This document shows positions 8,754 through 16,643 of a stretch of 64,000 bases of DNA, piece after piece. A program made the position numbers and the translations under genes. The stretch comes from Orenia marismortui DSM 5156 (GTDB taxonomy: Bacteria > Bacillota > Halanaerobiia > Halobacteroidales > Halobacteroidaceae): positions 54,802 through 118,801 of the forward strand of contig NZ_KB900620.1 of NCBI RefSeq assembly GCF_000379025.1, read 5' to 3'. The notes beneath the pieces were generated by a model that was not told where the DNA came from, did no database searches, and saw nothing but the letters and a program-made list of their open reading frames with translations. Each line of letters begins with the position of its first letter. The first letter of the stretch is position 1.

Positions 8754-10100
8754 CTATGACCCACTTATCGCTAATTTCTTCAACTTAAAAGTTGGAGAAC
8801 CAAAGGAACCAATCATAGGATTAAACTTCAAATCATTGCCTAATTCATCTATATCCTTAAGAAAATCAATTAAGTTGCCTGCAATCGTAACTTCACTTAC
8901 TGCTCCTTTAATCTTCCCATCTTCAATCCATTGTCCTGTAGCACCTACAGAAAAATCTCCAGAAATAGGATTTGCTCCCCCGGTTACTAATCCAGATACC
9001 TTATGAAGATAAAATCCATTATCTACACCTGCAATAATCTCTTCTGGTTCTTTATCTCCACCTGCTAAATAGAAATTACTTGGTGACACAGCAGGAATAC
9101 CTCGATATGAACCTCGCTCTGCATTACCTGTTGATTCTACACCATCTTTTTTAGCAGTATAAGTATCATATAGATAATTGCTTAATACTCCTTCTTTTAT
9201 AATATCTGTAGGAGAACAAGGAACTCCTTCACTATCAAAAGGAGCACTAGCTAATCCCTCTTCTAAAGTTCCATCATCAATAATATTTACACCCTTTGCT
9301 GCTACAACTTGATCTAGCTTATCCATAAAAAGTGATCTTTTTTTCTGTACTGCTTCAGCAGTTAAGGCATTAGATAAGACATACATGAACATACTACCAA
9401 CTTTAGGAGTAAAGATAACTGGCGCCTCTTGAGATTTAACAGCTCTTCCTCCTAATAATTTAATAGCATTCTTAGCTGCTTCTTCACCAGTCTTAACAGG
9501 AGTTAAATCCTTTAAATTTCTAGCATAACATAGTGCTGAAGCTGTCTGCTTATCTTCACCTGTACTTGCGATTACATATATATAAGCATAACAAACATTA
9601 CTTTTGTAGCTCTGATTTAAACCATTGGAATTAACAATAGTAATCTCTGAAATATTATCACCATACCCAACACTAACTACCCCTTCTATCTTGTCACTAT
9701 AGTCTGCGGCAGCTTCTTCCATCTTCAAAACTAAATCAATTTTATCCTCAATATTATTTTGCTTAAAGTTAGAGTCATAAATATTAAGCTTCTTATAACT
9801 ATAATCTCCTTCAGCTAAGATTCTGTACTCATCCTTTTCTGCTATTTCAGCATTAGCAATTGCTTCTTTTATTACCTCTTCTAAAATATCCTCATTGAAA
9901 TTAGCAGTATAGGCAAAACCCATCTTTTGATTAACTAAAACTCTAATTCCCAATCCTTTGGAATGAGCTGATTCAAGGCTTTCGACTTCTCCTTGATAAA
10001 CTTCTATATTATTATCTTCTGACCGTTCATAATATAACTCTACATCGTCTGCACCTAATTTTTGGGCCTTTTCTATCAAAGTTGTTAAATTTAATCCCAT
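8754..10100 (-). CDS. tldE: TldE/PmbA-type metalloprotease partner subunit
   Basis: TldE (PmbA) forms a heterodimer with TldD that proteolyses peptides such as modified microcin precursors and unfolded proteins; TldE lacks the metal site. The protein has the family fold signals ADDVELYYERSEDNNIEVYQ at the N-terminus and the C-terminal GGANPISGDFSVGATGQWIEDG block. An upstream in-frame ATG exists, but the ATG at 10100 (MGLNLTTL) has an AAGGAGGGGGG site and lies 4 bases after the tldD stop. That gives 448 residues and translational coupling. Confidence 0.93.
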   Translation of the reverse strand: MGLNLTTLIEKAQKLGADDVELYYERSEDNNIEVYQGEVESLESAHSKGLGIRVLVNQKMGFAYTANFNEDILEEVIKEAIANAEIAEKDEYRILAEGDYSYKKLNIYDSNFKQNNIEDKIDLVLKMEEAAADYSDKIEGVVSVGYGDNISEITIVNSNGLNQSYKSNVCYAYIYVIASTGEDKQTASALCYARNLKDLTPVKTGEEAAKNAIKLLGGRAVKSQEAPVIFTPKVGSMFMYVLSNALTAEAVQKKRSLFMDKLDQVVAAKGVNIIDDGTLEEGLASAPFDSEGVPCSPTDIIKEGVLSNYLYDTYTAKKDGVESTGNAERGSYRGIPAVSPSNFYLAGGDKEPEEIIAGVDNGFYLHKVSGLVTGGANPISGDFSVGATGQWIEDGKIKGAVSEVTIAGNLIDFLKDIDELGNDLKFNPMIGSFGSPTFKLKKLAISGS

Positions 10101-10104
10101 AATC

Positions 10105-11499
10105 TTATTCCCCCCTCCTTTCTGTTCCTCCAACAGTAATCTCATCAACTAATAAAGTCGGTTGCCCCACAGCTGCTGCAATACTTTGACCATCTTTACC
10201 ACACATACCAGGGGCTAATTCTAGATCATCACCAACCATAGAAATCTTATTTAGTACATCTATCCCTCTTCCAACTAAGGTAGCTCCACGTACTGCTTCA
10301 GCTAGCTTTCCCTTTTTGATTAAATACCCTTCTGCTACTGTAAATACAAACTCCCCTGTAGCAGTATCAACTTGACCACCACTTAATTTCTTAGCATATA
10401 ATCCATCATCTACAGCAGTAATAATCTCCTCTGGCTTGGAATCGCCCTTTTCGATAAAGGTATTAGTCATTCGAGGAATAGGTATCGATTGATAAGAATC
10501 TCTTCTACCATTTCCTGTGGAAGATCTTCCTTCTTTTTTAGAGGTTTTAAAGTCATACATATAATCCTCTAGTATTCCATCCTTAATTAAAACTGTTCTT
10601 TGAGCTGAGTTTCCTTCATCATCTACACCATAAGAACCCCATCCATTAGATACTGTTCCATCATCAACAGCAGTAACAATTTTAGAGGCTACTTGTTGAC
10701 CTAGCTTTCCAGCAAATACTGATGAATTTTTCTGAATCGCATCAGCTTCTAGCCCATGTCCACAAGCTTCATGGAATAAAACACCACCAAATCCATTATT
10801 AATTACAACAGGCATTTTTCCTGATGGTGCTGCTTCAGCCTTTAGCATAGTAACGGCTTGACGAGCAGCCTCTCTACCTATCTCTTCAGGTGGATATTTA
10901 TCAAATAACTCAAATCCCATATGTAAACCAGGGCTCTCACTTCCTGTTTGAATCTGATTACCATCACTAGCAATAGCTCTAGCCATCATTCGAGTATGAA
11001 TTCTTTCATCTTCAACATATAAACCCTCTGAATTGGCAATCATAATTTTTTGGGTATTATCCATATAACTAACTATAACCTGCTTAATACTCTCATCATA
11101 GTCCAAAGCAGCTTGGTTTGCTTTCTGCATAATAGTAGCTTTCTTTACTTTAGCTATATCTTCTGGTCTCTTCTTAATCGAATGAATCATTGCTAGATTT
11201 CCTTTTTTCAAATCTACTACTGATACTTTACTCTTACCTCTACTAGCCGCTCCTGCTACTTTAGCTACCTGTAATAGAGATGCTTTACTTAAGTCATCAG
11301 TATAGGCATAAGAAACTTTATCCCCAGTTAAAACTCTAACACCAACACCTAAGTCATAACCTGTCTTAACTTTTTCTATCTTTGAATTCTCTAAAGTCAT
11401 TACATTACTGATAGAGTCTTCAAAATAAATTTCAGCAAAATCCCCACCATTCTCTAAAGCAACCTGTAGGATTTGCTTAATTAGTTTGTGTGATAACAA
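10105..11499 (-). CDS. tldD: TldD metalloprotease
   Basis: The catalytic subunit of the TldD/TldE protease. The HExxxH zinc motif is present as FHEACGHGLEADAI near residue 245, followed by GSYGVDDEGNSAQRT and the C-terminal GMCGKDGQSIAAAVGQPTLL block with a conserved Cys. Length 464 is standard. The start is a TTG with AAAGGGGG 7 bases upstream. The last codons supply the ribosome site of tldE. Confidence 0.95.
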   Translation of the reverse strand: MLSHKLIKQILQVALENGGDFAEIYFEDSISNVMTLENSKIEKVKTGYDLGVGVRVLTGDKVSYAYTDDLSKASLLQVAKVAGAASRGKSKVSVVDLKKGNLAMIHSIKKRPEDIAKVKKATIMQKANQAALDYDESIKQVIVSYMDNTQKIMIANSEGLYVEDERIHTRMMARAIASDGNQIQTGSESPGLHMGFELFDKYPPEEIGREAARQAVTMLKAEAAPSGKMPVVINNGFGGVLFHEACGHGLEADAIQKNSSVFAGKLGQQVASKIVTAVDDGTVSNGWGSYGVDDEGNSAQRTVLIKDGILEDYMYDFKTSKKEGRSSTGNGRRDSYQSIPIPRMTNTFIEKGDSKPEEIITAVDDGLYAKKLSGGQVDTATGEFVFTVAEGYLIKKGKLAEAVRGATLVGRGIDVLNKISMVGDDLELAPGMCGKDGQSIAAAVGQPTLLVDEITVGGTERRGE

Positions 11500-11517
11500 T
11501 TTATAACCCCCTTTTAA

Positions 11518-11660
11518 GTAAAGTAACGAGTGACAAAGTGACGGGTGACGAGTTTATAAAGAAAAATTCTTTATTATATATTAATCTTGTTACAGTGTCT
11601 GGTCGTGACCAGACACTGCATAAATCTTTCCTCGTCACTTGTTACTGCTTACTTGTCACT
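11518..11660. repeat. GTGAC-word inverted repeat with central 26-bp palindrome
   Basis: The polA-tldD gap consists of reiterated GTAAC/GTGACGAGTGAC words on the left and the complementary CTCGTCAC/TTGTTACT/TTGTCACT words on the right, forming a long imperfect stem. At the centre is a perfect palindrome of 12-base arms, CAGTGTCTGGTC at 11593-11604 and its complement at 11607-11618, around GT. Similar GTTACTAGTCACTCGTTAC words occur near 38672-38692. It may act as a terminator between polA and tldD or be a mobile repeat. Confidence 0.6.
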
Positions 11661-11664
11661 GAAT

Positions 11665-14238
11665 TTACTCCATATCATTCCAATTATCTCCAACCTTCAC
11701 ATCTACCTCTAAGTGAACATCTAATTGAACAGCTTTTTCCATCTTCTCTTTGACCAATTTGCTTACTTTCTCTAATTCTGCCTCTGCTACTTCTAAGACC
11801 AATTCATCATGAACCTGTAATAAGACTTCTGCTAATAATCCTTCTTCTTTCAGAGCTTCTGCTACATCAATAGTTGCTATCTTCATAATATCAGCAGCAG
11901 TACCTTGAATTGGAGTATTGATTGCCATTCTCTTAGCAAATTCTCGACGGTGGTAATTCTTACTATTAATATCTGATAAGTATCTCTTACGATTGAAGAC
12001 AGTTGTTACATAGCCTTCTTCTTTTGCTTGCTTAATAGTATTATCCATATATTCTTTAACCTTTGGATAGCGGCTAAAATATAGTTCAATAAACTCTTGT
12101 GCCTCTTTATTACTAATATTCAATCTCTTAGCTAATCCCCAATCACTAATTCCATAAGCAATTCCAAAATTAACTGCCTTCGCTTTACGCCGTTCATTAC
12201 TAGTTACTTCATCTAAGGGAATATCAAAGATTTCACTAGCAGTCTTAGTGTGAATATCTAAACCTTCTTCATAGGCTTCTTTCAAACCTTCATCATCAGA
12301 AATATGTGCCAATACCCTTAACTCAATTTGAGAATAATCGGCTGCTAATAATTTCTTACCTTCTTCTGCTACAAATACTCCTCTAATCTCTCTGCCTTCT
12401 TCACTTCTGATTGGAATGTTCTGTAGATTAGGATCAGCACTACTTAAACGGCCTGTTGCAGTTACCCGCTGATTAAAAGTAGTATGTATTCTTCCAGTCT
12501 CTTCATTAATATAGTCTTCTAATGGGGCAACATAAGTAGACTGTAATTTAGTATAAGTACGATATTGAGAGATTAAAGGAATGATCTCATGCTTAGCTTC
12601 TAATTTCTCCAATACACTAGCACTAGTAGAGTATCCAGTTTTAGTCTTTTTGATTACTGGTAAACCTAATTTCTCAAATAATATTACTCCTAATTGCTTT
12701 GGAGAATTGACATTAAACTCTTCATCTGCTAACTCATAAATTTCTTCTTCTATCTCTTTAATCTTCTCTTTAAACCTAGCATTTAACTTTTCAAGTCCCG
12801 ATTTGCTTACTTTAATACCATTTAACTCTAATTCTGCTAAGACATTAATTAATGGTAATTCTACTTCATGGTATAGCTTTAATAGATCATTATCTTCTAA
12901 TGCAGCGATTAATTTTTCTTCTAAATCAAATAACAATTGTGTCTTTAAGACTAATAAGTCTTTCCCTTCTACCTCTGGCAAGGTACGTTGCATATGTCCT
13001 TGTACTAACTGTTCAAAACTCTTTTCCTGCTCACTAGGTTTTAGAAGATAATCCGCCAATAAAGGTTCAAAAGATAAAGGATTAATCTTAATCCCTTGCT
13101 TTAATAGATATCTAATCTGCTCTTTTCCTTCTAACATTAGAATTTCTTTATCTTCAATAACCTCTTTTAAACCTTCAAGTAACTCTTTTTCACTTAGTTT
13201 TATGTAATAATTCTGATTATCTGCTAATGAAATAGTTATACTTGCTAGGCTTCTAGCTAATTTATCACCACTTAACTCTAAATTCACTGCTATTCTCTCA
13301 GCTAAGTCTAAATTCTTAAAGTCATTTAGAGAATCTATCTCCTCATATTCAGAATCCTTTACCTCTTTATGTCCACCAATATAAGAGATTAAACTAGTAA
13401 ATTCTAGATCAGTAAATAGATCATAAGCCTGATCATTATTAAAATCAGACATCTTTAAGCTTTCAAAATCAACATCTATTGGAATATCTAACTTAATAGT
13501 TGCTAAATCCTTACTCATCCTTGCTCTATCAGACTGTTCTTTTAAGGTAGCCTTTCTCTTCTTTCCTCCTACCTTATCTATATTCTCTAATATATTCTCT
13601 AATGTACCAAATTCCTTTAATAATTTAGTAGATGTCTTATCTCCTATTCCATCAACACCAGGAATATTATCTGAAGTATCACCCATTAATCCCTTCTTAT
13701 CGATTAACTGAATTGGCTCTAACTCATAATCTTCTCTAAATTTATCTAAATTATAATCAACAATATCAGTAATACCTCTTCTTGTGTACATAACTCGAAT
13801 ATTATCACTGATTAATTGTAGAGCATCTCGATCTCCAGTTACAATAGTAACCTTATAACCTTCTTCTTCTGCTCTTTTGGCTAAAGTACCAATTAAATCA
13901 TCTGCTTCATACTCCTCCATTTGAAAGAATGGTATCTTTAAAGCTTTTAGTACCTCTCTTACTAATTCAAATTGTGGTCTCAATTCATCAGGAGTCTTCT
14001 CCCTTGTTCCCTTATAATCTTCATAAGCCTGATGGCGAAAGGTTTTCTTCCCAACATCAAAGGCAACTCCAATTGCATCAGGTGCTTCATTATCAATTAA
14101 AGTCAATAACATCCGAGTAAAACCAAAAACAGCATTGGTAATTGTTCCATCTGATTTAGTTAATGTCGTTGGCAATGCATAAAATGCACGATAAGTTAAA
14201 CTATTTCCGTCCAATAAGTATAATTCTTTTTGTGACAA
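11665..14238 (-). CDS. polA: DNA polymerase I
   Basis: Repair and Okazaki-fragment polymerase, 857 residues. Residues 1-290 are the 5'-3' flap nuclease (LLDGNSLTYRAFYAL, GDRDALQL, GVDGIGDKT). The middle domain keeps the 3'-5' exonuclease fold, but the metal-binding DxE motif is replaced (AVNLELSGD), so proofreading is probably lost, as in Bacillus polymerase I. The polymerase domain has motif A DYSQIELRVL near 632, motif B KAVNFGIAYG near 686 and motif C VHDELVLE near 812. The start is a TTG after AAGGAGGAG. In Bacillus polA heads the mutM-ytaF-coaE cluster; here tldD, tldE and others intervene. Confidence 0.97.
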   Translation of the reverse strand: MSQKELYLLDGNSLTYRAFYALPTTLTKSDGTITNAVFGFTRMLLTLIDNEAPDAIGVAFDVGKKTFRHQAYEDYKGTREKTPDELRPQFELVREVLKALKIPFFQMEEYEADDLIGTLAKRAEEEGYKVTIVTGDRDALQLISDNIRVMYTRRGITDIVDYNLDKFREDYELEPIQLIDKKGLMGDTSDNIPGVDGIGDKTSTKLLKEFGTLENILENIDKVGGKKRKATLKEQSDRARMSKDLATIKLDIPIDVDFESLKMSDFNNDQAYDLFTDLEFTSLISYIGGHKEVKDSEYEEIDSLNDFKNLDLAERIAVNLELSGDKLARSLASITISLADNQNYYIKLSEKELLEGLKEVIEDKEILMLEGKEQIRYLLKQGIKINPLSFEPLLADYLLKPSEQEKSFEQLVQGHMQRTLPEVEGKDLLVLKTQLLFDLEEKLIAALEDNDLLKLYHEVELPLINVLAELELNGIKVSKSGLEKLNARFKEKIKEIEEEIYELADEEFNVNSPKQLGVILFEKLGLPVIKKTKTGYSTSASVLEKLEAKHEIIPLISQYRTYTKLQSTYVAPLEDYINEETGRIHTTFNQRVTATGRLSSADPNLQNIPIRSEEGREIRGVFVAEEGKKLLAADYSQIELRVLAHISDDEGLKEAYEEGLDIHTKTASEIFDIPLDEVTSNERRKAKAVNFGIAYGISDWGLAKRLNISNKEAQEFIELYFSRYPKVKEYMDNTIKQAKEEGYVTTVFNRKRYLSDINSKNYHRREFAKRMAINTPIQGTAADIMKIATIDVAEALKEEGLLAEVLLQVHDELVLEVAEAELEKVSKLVKEKMEKAVQLDVHLEVDVKVGDNWNDME

Positions 14239-14429
14239 AATATTCTCCTCCTTAAAAAATTACTTTATCCAAATCTATTTTAACTCTTAAATAGAGCTAA
14301 TTTTATTACTAACTACTCTACAGTTATTCATTAAAAAAAGCTAAAATCCTTTAAAAAGACCCCTGAACTACTTATTTAAACAATTTCTAGTATACCCTAC
14401 AACTCCTAATCTATAAATTATTTCCAGCT

Positions 14430-14455
14430 AAAAAAAGACTACCCTAAAGGTAGCC
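14430..14455 (-). terminator. Rho-independent terminator of the 24-codon unit
   Basis: On the minus strand GGCTACC (14449-14455) pairs with GGTAGTC (14437-14443) around a 5-base loop and is followed by seven T residues. It lies about 40 bases after the stop of the small basic ORF. Confidence 0.8.
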
Positions 14456-14493
14456 ATCGAATATTCTAGTAATTATTCTTCTCTGATAAGAAT

Positions 14494-14568
14494 TTATTTT
14501 TTTCTTTTCTTTTTAGATCTTCTTCTTTTCTTACTCTTACATCCTTTTTTAGAACAAGATTTCTTCAT
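14494..14568 (-). CDS. 24-residue Lys/Arg-rich peptide with two Cys
   Basis: The ORF encodes MKKSCSKKGCKSKKRRRSKK and then KRKK, followed by TAA. Eighteen of 24 residues after counting both parts are Lys or Arg (about three quarters), with Cys5 and Cys10 and no acidic residue. AGGAGG stands 9-10 bases before the ATG. A sigma-A-like promoter is upstream and a terminator downstream, so it forms a complete small transcription unit. I recognise no family. Possible roles are RNA or ribosome binding, a nucleoid or spore DNA-binding peptide, or a metal-binding peptide; all are speculation. The poly-Lys stretch could also be chance A-richness, but the signals around it argue for a real gene. Confidence 0.6.
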   Translation of the reverse strand: MKKSCSKKGCKSKKRRRSKKKRKK

Positions 14569-14619
14569 TAAAACATACCTCCTAGTCTTAATTATAGTTT
14601 GTAAATATTCACTTGCATT

Positions 14620-14649
14620 ATTATATGCTCGCAAACCATATTTTGACAA
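14620..14649 (-). promoter_or_regulatory. Promoter of the 24-codon ORF
   Basis: Minus strand: TTGTCA (14644-14649), 18 bases, then a perfect TATAAT (14620-14625). The predicted start of transcription is near 14613, giving a leader of about 45 bases and a transcript of roughly 180 bases up to the terminator. Confidence 0.6.
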
Positions 14650-14700
14650 ATTAATATAGTTAATTCCTAGACTTTAATAAGTCATATAGGTCTAAAGAGT

Positions 14701-14802
14701 ATAAAGAGACACTTTTAGGTGCTAGGTCATAGGTCATAGGAGTTAGTAAGATCTTTTCTATGTCCTAGCTCCTAACGCCTAACTCCGAAACTGTCACTTT
14801 AT
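14701..14802. repeat. MITE-like element, copy 1
   Basis: About 100 bases bounded by imperfect terminal inverted repeats (left ATAAAGAGACACTTTT, right read inward ATAAAGTGACAGTTT). The core is made of CTAGGTCATAGG words that fold on CCTAGCTCCTAACGCC-type words. The same architecture, outer ends and core occur inverted at 33020-33109. It codes for nothing and lies between the small peptide unit and the SLH gene. Confidence 0.65.
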
Positions 14803-14875
14803 CTATCTATAGTTCTGTATTTAAATTCTTTTCTAAAATTGTATATCTATATTCATAATAGGATCTACATGAGTA

Positions 14876-14905
14876 TTATCACGAATATCTCCCCATTTTT
14901 ATAAT
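14876..14905 (+). promoter_or_regulatory. Candidate promoter for the SLH protein
   Basis: TTATCA, 18 bases, then a perfect TATAAT (14900-14905) on the plus strand, about 130 bases before the SLH gene start. The -35 box is only four of six, so this is tentative. Confidence 0.4.
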
Positions 14906-15042
14906 ATACAGATCAGTTTTAAAATTGTTAAGCTAAGAGAAATTAATTACCACAAATTACAAAGAGGATCATATGGATATTTCCGTAAATATATGTTAGT
15001 ATTTTAATGTAATTTAAGAATTTAGAAAGGGGTTAGTAAAAA

Positions 15043-16239
15043 ATGAAGAAAAGAATTATCACAAGTCTTTTAACTTTGACAATAATAATGTCTTTGGCTT
15101 TACCTGTTATGGCTTATAGACCAGAAGATATAGCTACAAACCATTGGGCTTTAGAATATATTAGCCCATTACTTGATGAGGGGATCATGTATGTCTACAA
15201 AGATGGAAAGTTTCATCCTAACCAGGCAACTACTAGAGGTGAATTTGCTTATTCTTTAGCTAAAGCAATGAATTTAGAAACTTCTACAAATTCAGAGCTT
15301 ACTGATATTAGCAATCACCCATCAAAAGGTTATATCTCTGCTCTAGTAAAAAGAGGGATCATTACTGGATATCCCGATAAAACCTTTAGACCAGAAAAGA
15401 AGATCACAAGAGCAGAAATTATTACAATGCTAGGACGTAGTTTAAGCTTAAATGATGAACAAAAAACAATCGAATTAGATGGTAACTTCTACTTTGATAT
15501 TAATGAAAATCATTGGGCAAATAACCTAATCTCTTTGGCTACTAGATTAAATATTATTAATGGATACCCTGATGGTAATTTCAAACCTAATAATTATGTA
15601 ACTAGAGCAGAGAGTGCCAAGTTATTAGCTAAGCTAAAAGGATTGAAAAAAGTAGAAGGACAAATCATTGAAACTTATCCTTTAGCTAGAAAGGTTAAAG
15701 TAAAAGTTGGAGATGAAATCAAAAACTTTAAGCTTTCTTCAAATACTTTAATCGGTCGAAATAACCGTCTAGTCAACCTAGATGAGATGCTTGTTTCTGA
15801 TGAAGCTTATCTATTATTAAATGAATCTAACAATGTAACTTACCTAAAAGCCTTTGGCTTAATTACTAAAGAAGATGTGGGTAACAAGGTGAGTGATCTA
15901 ACTAATAATATTCTAAGTGCAGAAGAATTGGTCTCAATTGCTGATGGTGATTGGGAAGCTGTTACTCCTCGTCTAAAGCAAGAGGTAACAATGACATTAT
16001 TAGAAGAAGGATTAACAATTAGTGAAGTTCAAGCTATGTTCAATCAGGACTGGAATCAATTAGAGCTTGCTGCTAAAGATAGATTGATTGAAGCAATCTC
16101 TATCAATACAAATCTTCCAGTAGAATTAATTGAAGCAGCATCTAATAAAGATTGGGAAACAGCTAAAGAGGTAGCTAAAAATACTGCTATCACAACTGCT
16201 CTAAAAGAGGTTATGAGTAGAAGTGATCTATTATCATAA
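15043..16239 (+). CDS. Secreted S-layer homology (SLH) domain protein
   Basis: A 398-residue exported protein. The signal peptide is MKKRIITSLLTLTIIMSLAL ending PVMA-Y (cleavage near 24/25). Three SLH repeats follow: YRPEDIATNHWALEYISPLL, ELTDISNHPSKGYISALVKR with GYPDKTFRPEKKITRAE, and FDINENHWANNLISLA with GYPDGNFKPNNYVTRAE. SLH domains bind wall polymers and anchor proteins at the envelope. The C-terminal half (about 210-398) is not a domain I recognise; it has a basic beta-like part and then helical repeats with IADGDWEAV and NKDWETAKE. GAAAGGGG precedes the ATG. It is monocistronic, ending at a palindromic terminator. Confidence 0.92.
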   Translation: MKKRIITSLLTLTIIMSLALPVMAYRPEDIATNHWALEYISPLLDEGIMYVYKDGKFHPNQATTRGEFAYSLAKAMNLETSTNSELTDISNHPSKGYISALVKRGIITGYPDKTFRPEKKITRAEIITMLGRSLSLNDEQKTIELDGNFYFDINENHWANNLISLATRLNIINGYPDGNFKPNNYVTRAESAKLLAKLKGLKKVEGQIIETYPLARKVKVKVGDEIKNFKLSSNTLIGRNNRLVNLDEMLVSDEAYLLLNESNNVTYLKAFGLITKEDVGNKVSDLTNNILSAEELVSIADGDWEAVTPRLKQEVTMTLLEEGLTISEVQAMFNQDWNQLELAAKDRLIEAISINTNLPVELIEAASNKDWETAKEVAKNTAITTALKEVMSRSDLLS

Positions 16240-16254
16240 TTCAATTTAAGAATT

Positions 16255-16286
16255 AAAATAGTCAGGATAATTATCCTGACTATTTT
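16255..16286. terminator. 32-bp palindromic terminator after the SLH gene
   Basis: Perfect arms 16255-16270 and 16271-16286 (AAAATAGTCAGGATAA and its complement) with no spacer, ending in a run of T residues on the plus strand 15 bases after the SLH stop. Confidence 0.85.
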
Positions 16287-16295
16287 TCATTTATC

Positions 16296-16583
16296 ATTAC
16301 TATATAAGTTGAACTAATAATTTAAATTTACTTAGAAACAAATTGAAAGCTAAATCTTTTTTTGACGCTGATTAAAATCTAATTAAGTTCTGACCTTATT
16401 TATTAGCTAGTAGCCATTAACTGTTAGCCAATAGCTACAATACCTGAGTAAGTCAACCAAGAGTGCTTCCTCAGTCATTGCCCTCTGAGTTTGGAAATAT
16501 AACCCTTCGTGAAATTTTAATTTTTAAGGTTCTTTTATTCATGTTAATTCATGGCTAAAAATTATTTTAGTAAGTACTTATAT
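16296..16583. repeat. Dispersed 'CACGAATTA' repeat, divergent copy
   Basis: The segment starts with ATTACTATATAAGTTGAACT and continues through AAATCTTTTTTT to TTCTTTTATTCATGTTAATT and CATGGCTAAAAATT. It aligns in order with the inverse of 31976-32147, which has the better-preserved words (ACTATATAAGTTGAACTAAT, AAATCTTTTTTT, CTTTATTCGTGTT, GTGTTAATTCGTGGTTAACC). A TAGCTAGTAGCC/AGCCAATAGCTA word repeat near 16397-16440 is nested within it. No gene is visible in this gap between the SLH terminator and the ATPase stop. Confidence 0.55.
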
Positions 16584-16643
16584 TTTAATGAGATTCTTTA
16601 ATTCAATCTATATAACAATTATAATTCTTCCTTAGTTTATAAT

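Noticed and set aside
11490-11753. 87-codon plus-strand open frame between tldD and polA
   Set aside because: It reads through the GTGAC-word repeat and the end of polA; no start signals.
12803-13051. Plus-strand open frames opposite polA
   Set aside because: Shadows of the polA coding strand with no ribosome sites.
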